Positions 46,001-57,523 of a DNA stretch of 64,000 bases are shown one piece after another. The translations under genes and the position numbers were made by a program. The stretch comes from Lumbricus terrestris (taxonomy: Eukaryota; Annelida; Clitellata; Crassiclitellata; Lumbricidae). Under the pieces are notes generated by a model. The model was not told the DNA's origin. It worked only from the letters and a program-made list of their open reading frames with translations, and did no database searches. Position 1 is the first letter of the stretch. The number at the start of each line of letters is the position of its first letter. The stretch is from positions 932,357 to 996,356 of the forward strand of contig OX457040.1 of assembly GCA_949752735.1 (NCBI GenBank), given 5' to 3'.

Positions 46001-48318
46001 AGTTATTGTTGTAGATCGACTGAGGGATACGTTGATCCATGAAATGTGTCATGCTGTCGTTTGGCTCGAACACGGATCACGAGAAGTACACGGACCAATC
46101 TGGAAGTTTTGGTAAGACAACGTCAACACATGTGATGATATTTAACATCCAGTTTGATGCATTGGTTTCAAGTTGAGAAAGTTTTCTGCTGTGATGTGCT
46201 GTGTTTGAATTTATAAATTTTTTGCCACATGTGAGAATATGGTATGGAGTAGAAAATCGTTGAAAATTAACCAAGAATGGTGATATATATATATTAGTTT
46301 ATGCCACATTTATGTGAGAGAAGTCTCAGATGCCATCTGCACTTTCTAGGTGGCACATGAGGTGTCACAACTATGTGGTAGAAGTCTGAAATGCTATATG
46401 GACTTTCAGAGAGTCCGTGCCATCCGAATGAAGAAGTTTTGCCTGTTTTGTTCGTCGATCTCCATCTGAAAATGACGACTATGGTTTGAGAGTTTCCATC
46501 ATCTATATCTATAAGAAAGGACTTTGGCGGACTTTGTCCTTTATGCACGCTCACAGTTTTGCAGCTACTGACCTTAAACATTGTACATAAATAGACTTTC
46601 ACTCAACTTACTCAGGCGCGCTATTTTCACCTTATTCACTTTAGAACTCAAGATATTAGACATTTTAATTTTCGCCGTGTTATTTGCGCGATCGCTGCAA
46701 ATGCGACGCCATTATTTGAATCGTCGTGCAATAACAAATGACGTCATTTTTCGCCAAAGCTTACGCAGCGCAACCGCGCTGGGAAAGATAAATGCCTTAG
46801 GCCAAGGAGTATAATATACACTAAGAGGGACCCCATGCAACATGAGTTTAACCAGCAGAATTGGAAAAGACCTTCCAAGCAGAGGGGCATAAATAACCAT
46901 TTATAAACCCCAAATGGGCGGCGAAGCGCCGCCCCACAGGGGCGGGTCGAGCTGGGTTTGGGGAGGAAAAATCGAAATTTCCCGTGCAACGCCGGGTACC
47001 CCAGCTAGTGATGCTATATAAATGCAGTGATTTAGTACGTTTACAAGATGTTACGTTTGTCTGTGACGTAGGGCGACGAAGGCGAATCGTGCGTTGCCAG
47101 ATCTTCCTCTGATCACGCGATGTCACTCGTATGACATCAACACAAAATTCATTTACAAGTGCATGAAGTGTGGCTATGAGTAAGTGATCATCACCTCATC
47201 TGATGCACGTTAAAAAAAGTTACTTATGACTCATTTCAATGATGACTATGGCACTGTGTAATGTAATACGATTTAAATAGTACGTTTACAAGAGGGTTCG
47301 TATGGCACAAAAGTTCTTGTTACCGATGATACCATACCTGAGTTTCCATTGTTCGATTTCTATTGTTATTGTTACGTTGCTTGTATTCTGGTCGGTTAAG
47401 ACAAAGTCTTCCACTCTCCATATAGTGGAATGTAAGAGAAGTAAGTGTTTGGTGAAAAGTGGGCCAGGTGAAAGGTTAGTAAAAGTAGCAGTATGTATGA
47501 CAATGTATGACAATGTATGTGTGTGTGAAGAGAAGGTTTGCATGTGTGCAGCCTCATCCTTTCATCCAGCAGTACTATTGAATCCATAAGTACTGGATGT
47601 AAAGGATCTGAGTCTATAGGTGCTGAATCCAAAGACACTGAACTGTTGATAAGTGCATCTCAGGGTTTGCCGGCAACTTTTAATTAACTTTGAACTCTTT
47701 GTTTTGCAAAACAAACTTACGACTCCTTGCACTCCGAATAATCAAGTTTAAGCTTGGATCTTTTTGCTCAAAACCATTGTATTGCATCCATGTTACTTAG
47801 TTTATCTGTGTCATTTTTTTGTTTGATGTCTTGTGCATTAAACCTTTGCTCACCAAAGTGTAGAACTTAATGGTATAGAAAATCCTATCTCATTAGTTGG
47901 TAAAGTGTTGAACACTGGCTGCCAAGAGTTACTACTGATTACTAACGAGTTTTGAAATCAGTTTATTGCACGTTCAACTCTGGTTACACGTTCAACTCTG
48001 GTTAATAATGTCCCCTTTAAAAATTTTAAATGCTAATTTCTTTTCAGAATTGGTCGACATTCGAAGTCTCTCGACACTGAGAAGAAGATCTGCGGTCATT
48101 GTCGTGGTCAGTTCGAGCTTCTCGTTCGACCACGAAACGGTTCCCGGCCGGACAGCGTCCCCACAACTCCTCGCACTCCGAATAAGTTCGCTCTGTTTGT
48201 GAAGGAGAACTACGGAGACATAAAGAAAACGCGTCCAGGTGTTCCGCACAAGGAGATCATGGAGATGATCGCAGCACGATATTCAGCCAGGAAGGAGATG
48301 CTTCTGGGTGACGATTGA
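35279..48318 (+). CDS. GCNA: Germ cell nuclear acidic protein (SprT-like metalloprotease), nine exons
   Basis: Exons: 35279-40077, 40915-40976, 42159-42551, 43493-43778, 44487-44571, 45127-45265, 46015-46111, 47072-47179, 48048-48318. Every junction has GT/AG and keeps frame (6240 bases, 2079 residues plus stop). Residues 1 to about 1850 are a low-complexity Ser/Asp/Glu-rich region with two internal repeat blocks and SUMO-interaction-like motifs (DVSLQVSF 1113, ISLQVSL 1261 and 1394). Then comes a SprT-like domain: VVWNDRLRRTAGFCRS, RDTLIHEMCHAV (HEMCH at 1930-1934) and a third likely zinc ligand His1947. A zinc ribbon (YKCMKCGYE and KKICGHCRGQ) and an HMG-box-like tail (NKFALFVKENYGDIKKTRPG) close the protein. 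GCNA proteins protect germline genomes and act on DNA-protein crosslinks in a SUMO-linked way. The frame stop at 40081 is intronic. The length is unusually large because of the repeats. Confidence 0.94.
35834..37087 (+). repeat. 210-bp (70-residue) coding tandem repeat in GCNA
   Basis: Six units start at 35834, 36041, 36251, 36461, 36671 and 36881. The central four are 210 bases and almost identical, differing at only a few sites (for example CCCGAGG for CCAGAGG near 36655, and AAGACAGCT for AAGACGGCT near 36783). The first and last are 207 bases and share a different variant (SVYSGYGTVSSE). Each unit contains GKNPEKKTAECKKQ and ends LDWDLDIPEVYET. A more diverged seventh unit precedes them at about 35530-35730. 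Confidence 0.95.
37540..37925 (+). repeat. 21-bp (seven-residue) coding minisatellite in GCNA
   Basis: About 18 units of the type SLTSKGV, SLTSKDV or SSTSKDV. Serine, threonine and lysine dominate. The antisense frame (Glu/Val-rich) is a shadow. Confidence 0.93.
42640..42900 (+). mobile_element. tRNA-derived SINE, family 2, plus copy in GCNA intron 3
   Basis: The A-box-like GGTGGTGAAGTTGTTAGC and the B-box-like TTCGGTTCAAATCTT lie about 40 bases apart. The body has TTGATGGGAAGACACGATGG and AAATGAAGTCACTTCATACC, shared with the minus copy at 3380-3640. Confidence 0.62.
44024..44165 (+). repeat. Partial duplicate of the GCNA catalytic-exon boundary in intron 4
   Basis: This intronic block shares an ordered series of words with 45868-46043: TTAGGTCATTTTA, AGTGGTGTT, GATTGACAGTTG, CCATTTGATTGA, and then ATTGTTGTAGATCAATTGAG with GGATACGTTG. 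The last part equals the acceptor and first codons of exon 7 (GTAG, then D-x-L-R-D-T-L). The similarity stops before the HEMCH codons. Confidence 0.8.
44253..44460. repeat. GATGAT-rich intronic simple repeat
   Basis: Imperfect TGATGATGA/TGGTGG runs in GCNA intron 4. The Met/Val/Ile-rich frames are artefacts. Confidence 0.85.
44690..45126. repeat. Intronic minisatellite in GCNA intron 5
   Basis: About a dozen units of TGTTTTAAACCCAGATTTC followed by TTTCT, roughly 24-35 bases each. The array runs up to the acceptor of exon 6; the last repeat unit supplies the AAACGCAG acceptor itself. Confidence 0.88.
46015..46111 (+). CDS. GCNA: GCNA exon 7: catalytic HEMCH exon
   Basis: A 97-base exon, missed by frame tracking because it is short. 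The acceptor is TTGTTGTAG at 46006-46014 and the donor is GTAAGA at 46112. It encodes (D)RLRDTLIHEMCHAV and ends REVHGPIWKF. HExxH (His1930, Glu1931, His1934) is the zinc-binding and catalytic motif of SprT-like proteases. Phase 1 in and phase 2 out match exons 6 and 8. Confidence 0.93.
46502..47008 (+). mobile_element. Non-autonomous Helitron, copy 2, in GCNA intron 7
   Basis: It starts TCTATATCTATAAG after an A and ends GCCGGGTACCCCAGCTAG before a T. It is nearly identical along its length to 10582-11094. It lies 63 bases before exon 8 and supplies most of the intron. Same strand as the gene. Confidence 0.9.
47072..47179 (+). CDS. GCNA: GCNA exon 8: zinc ribbon, first half
   Basis: A 108-base exon encoding NRALPDLPLITRCHSYDINT then KFIYKCMKCGYE. 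The acceptor CGTAG is weak, with almost no pyrimidine tract, because the Helitron occupies the upstream sequence. The frame fits exons 7 and 9. Confidence 0.92.
48048..48318 (+). CDS. GCNA: GCNA exon 9: zinc ribbon second half and HMG-like tail
   Basis: The acceptor TTTTCAG gives IGRHSKSLDTEKKICGHCRG, a linker rich in Arg/Pro/Thr, and NKFALFVKENYGDIKKTRPG then IMEMIAARYSARK, ending at TGA 48316-48318. The HMG-like part is short and probably lacks the third helix. Confidence 0.92.
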
Positions 48319-51282
48319 TCGAATTTAAAGTGTTTCTCCTCCTCAGAGATGTTGGGGGATGGATTGAGTCCTTTGGATGCTGGGGATTTTCTATTTTCAT
48401 TTTTTCCCATTGTGACATCTTTTTTGCTGAGCAGTCTTGCAAAGCATACGGGTCCATCTCTGTTCGTATTTTATGTATGCAAAAATAATTCAGAGTTATA
48501 AATTGGCTTAAATGTGAACGACATAATTAGACGTTTATTTTGCGTAGTACGTATGTTTTGCAGAGACTCATTCGCTCCCTCTCCGTCGTATACAACTGTT
48601 CGCAAATCGCCTGAATCTGACGACCCATCCTTGCATGTTAAGTAATATATCGGTTTGCCCATCCCAATTCACTTAGATGCACGCATATGCCTGCTTTCTG
48701 TGTTCATTATAAACCATACCAATTCATGGAGATGTGTAATTGTCTTCTTATGTGTACTTGCACTTAGACTCGTGCATGCCTGCTTTCTCCTTTAAACGTA
48801 TTGGAATATATGTCGGCCTTTGACTTGACCGAGTTTGGAGGGTGGCTCTCCACTTAGTACATATGCAGAAATGCGAGAAAATAGGACCCCTCTATGCCTG
48901 AGTTGAATACATTTAGTTAAACTTGCTTGTGACAGGTCTGCCAAACTTCTTTATTATCTTCGTTACGTTTCTTAGACTTGCTGAGCAACTGCCATAACCC
49001 TGACTCGTCCTGCCAAGGCTGTATAGCTGGCACCTCCACTCATCAGAATTGATTAGATTAGATTAAATTTGAATTGATTAGATCAGAACTGACTAGATTA
49101 GATTAGATTTGCTAACTGATTTGGATCTAAGCAATTAGACTTGCTACAGAGTTGCATGATAGTTGATGGCAGTCAGATGTATTGAATGAGCATAGAAGTA
49201 TGTAGTACCTCTTCCACAGTTTTGCTCCTTTCTCCCTGTAGTAATTGATATTAAACTCTGGCTCATTTGAAGGTTGGTGGTATAGAGAAAGAATTATTGA
49301 GGTTTACACAAGCAGATGTATTTACTTTACCCTTTCATGCCCACTATGTGCTAAATGCATAACCACATTTTACTTGACCTCTGACCTGGTTACTCGTTTG
49401 CCCTTCACTGATGCAAGTGTTTTGGTTATTATTTCTGATGAAAGAAGTGTTAAGTAATTTGTTTCTGTTTAAATAATTGATGCTCTGACTTTGGGTAAAT
49501 ACGAAATCAATGTACTTTGCTTACAAGGACCATGTGGTATAGCTGTATACCTCGTCATGTATACTTGGGAAGTCATTAAACATTTGATTTTCATTGCAAA
49601 TAATTGCTCGAATTTGTCAAATGCTCACTGCAGTGCAAGTGTTGATGAGAAAGATTTGTGAAGCACAAATGAATAGCCAAGCAAATGATACAACTGCATG
49701 GTAGGTTTATATCCCAGCAGGAGCATAGCCAGAAAATGTCTGGTGTCCATTGCAACTCAATGGACAGATTACTAAGTTTTGAAAAGTTCGGCTCTTTTTA
49801 TGTAGAAATTTGCTTGTCAGTTTATATGTTTTGTTAGAACCCTAAACATCCATAATGTATGCACCCATAGGTTATTCAAGAGATATGGTAGAAAAAGCTG
49901 TATCTGATCATCAGGTGACTAGAGAGTAGAAAACTTGGGAAGCACATTACATTTATTCGTAGAATAAATATTATGCAGAAATGTAGACATATGAGGACAC
50001 TTGATAAACACATATTAAACTTTAATTTGTTAAATTACTTGCGATTATCAGCTGGATGCTCTTCATCAAATTGTCAAACTGTAATTGAACTTATAAGTAA
50101 AATTTAAGGAATTATAATCGTGTTTTGTTGACTTCTAGGCTACTGTATTGTATTTTAATGTGTTGTATTAATTGTATTGTATCTATACGTTTATAAAGTG
50201 CCTTTCACAGTGCACACTCGCATCAATAAAAGTTAACATTTAAAAAGACCTGATTCCAAAGTGCACGACCAATGAAGTCAAGAGCTTGAGCTTTGGTCAA
50301 AGGAGCGTGAAAGAATCAGACAAATGAAAGTAGTTTATATGAGAAAAGCGGTGAAAAGATGTGATTCGAATCCCAGTTAATAACAAAGAATGCGTCGATG
50401 GAGAGAGAGGATTCTAAGGTGCACAACCAATGAAGGCAAAAGCTTGAGTTTTGGCCAAAAACGGTCGTTTGATCATGGTCAACGAGATCATGTCTATATG
50501 TGAGCGTAGTGGACGAAAAGAGGATGCTGAAGCAAGATCACGAAGATGCTTGGCCAGAGGAAGACCGTAAATTAATAACCGTAAATTAAAGTAAGAACCT
50601 TGTTCTGGTTATGTGCAGTGAGGGGAAATTTCATATGAGCTGTGTCTTGCTAGAATTCAGTGAGAAACGGTTGGAATACATCCAGAGGTGCCTTGTTTTG
50701 CGCCGAGCGTATTCCGATGTTGCTCCTCGCTGAATGTTTTTCACTCGGAGCACACTCCGATAGAATGTGGAAAGCAGACCATCAATCATATGGTATAGTC
50801 ACGTGACAACGTATGGCTCGAATCGAGTCGATTAAAATCATCATTAAATTATTTTGTTAATATCATTCTAATTGCTCATTTAAAAGCTACAATAAATATA
50901 TAAAGAAATATAAAAAATGAACGCCCAGTTTTAATAACGGCAAAGCGATAGCGCACAGTATAGAAGAATCTGGATCGTGTTTTATTCATAATCGCAAAAA
51001 ACCGGGCGAGGAGTTTCTTAATAATAGGCTATTACTTAATTATCTCATATTTATCTTCTCTAACGCTCTAAAAGAAATTTCTAGGATGTCGCAGACATTT
51101 TGTTACATTTTGATCATTAAGCAGATTCGACAAGGGCAGTTAGGATTGGTTCGTTATCGAGTCTTGAAATCAAACTGACGGAGAGTGGGTGTTGTGGATG
51201 GTGGCAACTAGCGGTAGGCCTAGTTCTAAAACTCGTCACTCTACCAAGTAACTCTGGAAAGCTTTTGCCTTGACTGAGTACG
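48319..51282. other. Intergenic region between GCNA and SLC4
   Basis: It contains a diverged minus-strand LINE tail near 50155-50480 (TTTATAAAGTGCCTTTCAC). I looked for exons encoding the usual cytoplasmic domain of an SLC4 transporter and saw none. The SLC4 promoter presumably lies in the last few hundred bases. Confidence 0.5.
50155..50480 (-). mobile_element. Diverged LINE 3' end
   Basis: Tail-like TTTATAAAGTGCCTTTCAC, followed on the minus strand by degraded C-terminal coding sequence. A repeated phrase (TGCACGACCAATGAAG at 50260 and TGCACAACCAATGAAG at 50420) suggests two fragments. Confidence 0.55.
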
Positions 51283-51374
51283 ATGGTTCCCGCGGACAAC
51301 CAGGATGGGTATCCGACCAGTGATGGTGCAGCTGATGAAGAAAATGAAGACTCTTCCCTAGACCAAACTGGCAA
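51283..51374 (+). CDS. SLC4 exon 1: short N-terminus
   Basis: ATG at 51283 with an in-frame TGA only four codons upstream (51271-51273), so this is a real first coding exon if the splice is right. It encodes about 30 residues, acidic and hydrophilic (GAADEENEDSSLDQTGK), joined in phase 2 to the first membrane exon. An internal exon beginning after GAG at 51278 would also be possible in principle. Confidence 0.65.
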
Positions 51375-54300
51375 GTAAGTTTAATAATGGTGAAGATATA
51401 ATTGTCAATTGTCTTCTTTAAACTGTACTAGATAATTAAAAGCGCCAACATTTGCCTTGTATAAGCAGAACCTTCAGAAGTTGGGCACTTCCAAATGTTG
51501 TGAATCCTTAACCAACTGGGGTCATATCTTGAAATTTAGAGGTAGATTAATTGCACAAAAGCGGTATAATTATGGTGAAAATACAAAGCCACATAGAAAT
51601 TGAGCTTCTGCACCTAGCTTCTTCCCGGAAGAGATTTCATGAGTCTAAAGCCAGCAACAGAAATATAAAGGCCAATCCCCATAATCCATGAAAGTAAATC
51701 CAGCTCAACAAAGAAAGCTTTTTCCATAGACATGAGCATTTGGATTCTTTGCTGTAACGTTTTGTTTCTTGTAGATTATTTGGTGGATTAATCGCAGACA
51801 TCAGACGTAAAGCTCCGTGGTACGCGAGCGATTTTAGGGATGGACTACACATTCAGTGTCTCGCTTCGGCATTTTTCATGTACTTTGGTTGCCTGGTACC
51901 AATGATTATGTTTGGTGGATTACTGGGAATAGCCACAGAATACAACATTGTAAGTTTACTGTTCGTCAACATATTCATGAACTTCAAATTTCTAAAGCTC
52001 TACTCTAAAGCTAGGTGTAGAGCTCCAGATTATTCATGAGTGCTGTGTTAAGTCAGATGCTCATTCAAATATGTAACTTAGACGAGATTAGAGTCTAGTT
52101 GCCGGAGATATCAGAGGGAGGGAAGAAGATAGTGGAACGGCTAACACGGGTTTCACTGTGGATGAGAAAACTTGGAAGGCAGAGGATTGTATGGATAAGG
52201 GAATTGTTGAAGAGTTGGGACTTCAGTTTGAGCACTTGGTAATTATGTCTTTTAACCTTCTAACATGGCTATCTCCTGCAACTTGATCCCAAGTTTCTAC
52301 ATACCTGTACTTGATTTTTTGGAAGGCATAAGCTTTCCTCCTTGACATACCTTTTGTGTGGTACTATGAATTTTCAAAGTTTCGCTAACATAACCTGAAC
52401 GTTAAATTGTTTTAATGTAGGCTGCGTTTGAGTGTCTCGTTGGTGGAGCCATCTGTGGTGTGACGTATCATCTGTTTTGCGGTCAGCCTCTGACGATTAT
52501 AAGCGCCACTGGTCCTGTCCTCATCTTCGAAACCGTTGTCTATCGATTCTGCATGTGGGTTTGAGTTTCATGATCACTTATTACCAGTGTGAGGAATTGA
52601 ACTTGGTAGTGATGACGCATTTGCCACCATCAGTTTGGTGTTAGAAAGATTTGAACTGTGAGGAAAGGTTGACTTGGTGTAGGCTAATGACACAGGAGAG
52701 AAGGGGGGGGCAAAGGAGATCTAATTGAAGCATATTTAAGATCATCACTGGAAAGGAAACACTACGTTGGAGAAGTTTTTGAATTAGCACCAAACAAAGC
52801 AACTCGGGGTCACAAGTTCAGATTGTTTAAGCAATCGAAAGGAACATTTGGGCGGAAATTCTTCAGTGCTAGAGTTGTAGACTTGTGGAACAGCCTGAAT
52901 GACAGCATATAAGAAGATGCTAGGACACTTGGGCCATTGAATGTTCCAGGTTAATTTGCAGTGGCCATCACTGAATTGTAATCCGATGTTTTCTTGTATT
53001 GCGCTCTATTTGTCGATTTATTTTGCATATTTTACGGAGCAATGTGTGATGATATAGCTCATGTTCAGGAACAGAATATGGGAAATGGAATTTTATGGAA
53101 CAGTGAGTGGAGGGCACTAAAAGTCATAGGATTTGAATGTGACTTTGATGCTTTAAACTCGTCATCTTTGCCATGCACTGAAATAGTTTTGACTCTTTAG
53201 ACGTTCGATGCTTTTAACTTGTTTTAGTCGTTATATTTAATCACTGAACTACTTTAATCACTCAGAGTCAATATTAGTGATTAGTGATTACATAAGTGCG
53301 ATTAGAACTTAATTTTGATTTGATTTACAAGGCAGTTCGACTGGTACTATCTCGGATTTCGATTCTGGATTGGTCTCTGGATCTGTTTGATATTCCTCAT
53401 CTTCGTCGCCTTCGACCTCAGTTTCCTCGTCTGCTACATAACGCGTTTCACGGAGGAGAGCTTTGCTGCTCTCATTGCGATCATCTTCATCTGTGAGGCT
53501 TTCATGAAACAGTTTCAGCGGTCACTCTACTCACCAGAGTTGACCGCGCTTCATGAACACTGCATTTGCCAACACAAACGAGATTCTGGAGCTGTTGACA
53601 ACTTGGACTTCAACTTTGAATGTTAGTAGGACAAGAATGAATATGCGAAAGAGTGAGAGATAGTATGCAGGTGGGAGATGGTTGAAGGATGTGGTTTCTG
53701 ATGGGTTGACTCAGTCTTCTACTCCCTAGAGGAAACTAGAATGAATACCGGATTACCGGTTGTAGGAGAGATGAACATAGTGTTACATTTGAATTTGACT
53801 AGTGTTAAGCTTCTTAACATCTTTTGCTTCTGTATCATGTTATCTTACTGCAAACTTTTTGATTTGGATTAATAAATGATTATTACCATTATTGTCACTG
53901 TATTCTTAAATAGCTTTTTTAAAAACGGAACCTTGACATATGTTACGCTTTTTGATTAGCTCATTTACTTTTGATCTTATAAATAGGACTCAAATTTTGC
54001 AATCTACTGGTTATATTCTCATTAAAAATTTGTAGTTTTTAAATGCGTGTAACTTGGAACTTTCACTATTGTTACTTTTCTTTGTTTTATGGCTTTTTTT
54101 CTTCCTTTGTTTTCGTCTTCCCTTTCCAGTTACGACGGAAGGTTATAACCAGACGAGTGACTTGGATTTTATATTCACCGGTGGAGACTGTATTCGCAGC
54201 GGTGGTCATTTAGTCGGAGAGGATTGTGATAATCAACTTTTAGGTCGCGATTCGAACTTGTATTCCAAGTTCTTTTTCCTTGGAACGTTTCTGCTTTCGA

Positions 54301-57300
54301 TTTTGCTGAAGCGATTCAAGAAGGCTCGCTTCCTTCCATTTCTGGTGAGATCAGTTTACGTTAAGTCTCTGAGCACTCACGCTTCTCACGTGTCTATTTT
54401 ATGTGATTTCCTGATGTTTTGTATTAATGATCTTTGGTTACTGATGCCATGGTTACTGATGCCATGGTTACTGGTGCCTTGGTTACTGATGCCATGGTTA
54501 CTGACTAGGTTTCTTGATCTTTAAGATTTAACTCCAGTATATTATTGTTCTTGATTGTGTTTTACTCGAATATTTCAAATCCATGGACTGATGTAGCATA
54601 CGTCATTTTCAATTTTGTTAGAGTTAATCGCACGTGGAACTTGAACTTTGGTATATTGTGTACATTCTGCTCATTCGGTTTATTTTCTTCTTGCAGGTTC
54701 GTTCTTGCATCAGTGACTTTGCTGTTGTGGCCGCTATTTTCATCATGGTCGTCATAGATGCGTCAATTGGACTGAGAACGACGAAACTACTAGTACCAGA
54801 CAGCTTTCGGGTATAACACTTAAGTCACTTTGTCATTCTTTGTTTTCCATTTGCCTTAATCGTGACTCTTCTCATTAAGCCAAATAAACTCCCAACTTTC
54901 AACACAGAATCACAGAAATAATCTTACAAATGGTGCTTTTGTCATGAAATTAGGACATTTGAATGCCAAAGCTTACAATAATGATTGCGATTTTGTTTTA
55001 GTTAAGTGTGATCCCTCAGGGTAATATATAAATTATCAAAGATGAAATTTTTCACAGCAGCATCTTTTCTGGCATGACTTGTCATCAACTGGAACCTTTA
55101 GCTATTGTCACAACTTGTCATCAACTGGAACCTTTAGCTATTGTCACAACTTGTCATCACCTGGAACCTTTAGCTATTGTCACAACTTGTCATAAACTGG
55201 AACCTTTAGCTATTGTCACAACTTGGCATCAAATGGTACCTTTAGCTATTGTCACAACTTGGCATCAACTGGAACCTTTAGCTATTGTCACAACTTGGCA
55301 TCAACTGCATCAGTATTTCTTTCTCTGCTGTGGTTGCGTTAAATTCTTAGAAATATTGACAATTTCTTGTTTTAGCCAACACGACCTGATCGTGATTGGA
55401 TCATTGATCCATTTGGAGGAGGTCGTAATCCGTGGTTCACCGTCTTGGCTGCGTTTCCTGCGGGCGTGTTTGCGGCCATTCTGATGTTTATGGACCAGCA
55501 CATTCCAACTGTTATCATCACTCGCAAGGATAAGAAACTCAAGGTAATCTCGTAACATAATGTCAGCTAATGGCTTTTTCATGCCGAATATTCTGGCATG
55601 ATTTTTGTTACAGTGTCAGATTCTATGATAAGTTATTAATCCAATTTAGGGTTGAGTTTTTTAGTGGTTTTGGTTTTGGTTTTTAATCAATTTAATACTG
55701 AGCTGGATTTGTGCTTCAATGCCATAGGATTTAGTGGCTCCTTCATAAGAACCACGCTCGACATGGGCCGTTCAGACACTTTGCTTTTATGATTTCATAG
55801 TCCCTGGAGTAATGAAGTACCTCAGGGCAGAAAATTTAAAACTTAATAATTTTTATATTTTCAGTCTAGTTGTTAGTTCAATCAATCAATCAATCAATTA
55901 ATCGTAATTTCATATAGCGCCCCTAGTTATCTAGAAGTACTTATTTGCTAAGGGCATTTTACATGGCTGCTGCAAGAGATCGATGATTCTGTGATTATGT
56001 TTTGATCTGTAGAAAGGCAGTGGCTTCCATTTGGACCTTTTGGTCATCGCTATTCAGATTGCTGTCTGCTCGGCTTTTGGGATGCCATGGTTCGTCGGAG
56101 CCACCATTCTTTCCATCAACCACGTCAACAGTCTGACCATGGAGACGGAACCGTCCGTTGCTGGAGAACGACCCGTCTTTATCGGAATAAGGTCGTTGCC
56201 TGGAAGAATCGTCTTTTTCGAATTATAGCGTACATTTTTTTCTTTGTTATATGCTTCTACGAATTGTAAAGATCAGTTGCAGTTATAGTTACAATCCCAA
56301 TTACAATCCCAGTTACAATAACAATCCAAATTACAATACAAGTTATAGTTACAATCACAATTACAGTCCAAGTTGCGGTTACAATCCAAATTACAATTAC
56401 AATCCAAGTTACAGTTACAATCCAAATTACAATAGCGATCTAAGTTACAATAACAATCCAATTACAATTAGAATCAGTGGTGTAATCATCTTTGCAATCA
56501 CATGCGTAATCAAAATTACAATGATGACTACAGTTACTGTATGACGCATTGGAAATGTGGGCTGTATGTTGTTTATTCCAGCGTGCATCCGAATGTACTA
56601 TTTCATTTTTAAGTTCAATTAAATCCTGATAGATTGTTGTGCAACGTTGTATTGTAATGTATCGTGTGTTACAGTGTTAGAATATCTAGATAGTGTCTTG
56701 CAATTGCTCCGTCTAGTGACTATAAGGATATTCTTTGTTGACAGTTGCCAGCATCATCAATGTTCTTTTGTATGGTCATCTGCGATGTTATGAATCCTTT
56801 TGGAAGGAGAACAATATAAAAAATACAAAGGTTTGCGTAAAATTGTCGGCCAGGGCCTAGAAATAGACTGACTATATACATAATTTTAATGTGTATTTCC
56901 ATCAATTAATTCTTTGTTACTTTTGCAGGGAGCAAAGAGTTACCGGAATTCTGGTGTTTTTACTCGTTGGATTGTCAGTGTTTATGACGTCAGTTCTTAA
57001 GGTTAACATTGTTCATAAATTTTTATAATTATTGCAACTATATTTCAGGGTTTGTATTTTCTAATATCAATGATGTTGATAACAATTCTGTTAAAATTAA
57101 AATTTATGTTATTGATAATGCTAATATTTTAAAATCCTAATGTGTAATTGGTTGGGTTTAAATGGTGATAATATATATAATAATTATTGCAATGTGCTAT
57201 CCATAATTTGTATGCATTGGAAAAAAAGCTAGAGTACGTTTAATACAACTTTACAACTATTTATTTTTCTTATTATATTTTAATGATTTCTGCTACTGTA

Positions 57301-57477
57301 TCAGTATCTGTGAAGATTTGACTAAAATAGCAATAACTGAGTAGCTCATGCACAACAGCGTCAATCTATATTTTATTTCCTAATGATGTTAATTAACTTT
57401 GGCAGCTAATTCTATACTAGAAAAACGAAGCATTGGTCTCAACTTCTCAAGTCATGTAACTTCGAACAAGACCTATA

Positions 57478-57523
<46 letters not shown>

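Noticed and set aside
54436..54520. Extension of the SLC4 exon frame through LMPWLLMPWLL
   Set aside because: Read-through of an intronic 15-bp repeat after a clear GTGAGA donor at 54345.
55074..55370. CHQLEPLAIVTT-type repeat protein
   Set aside because: Intronic 39-bp minisatellite; the frame then enters the next SLC4 exon in the wrong phase.
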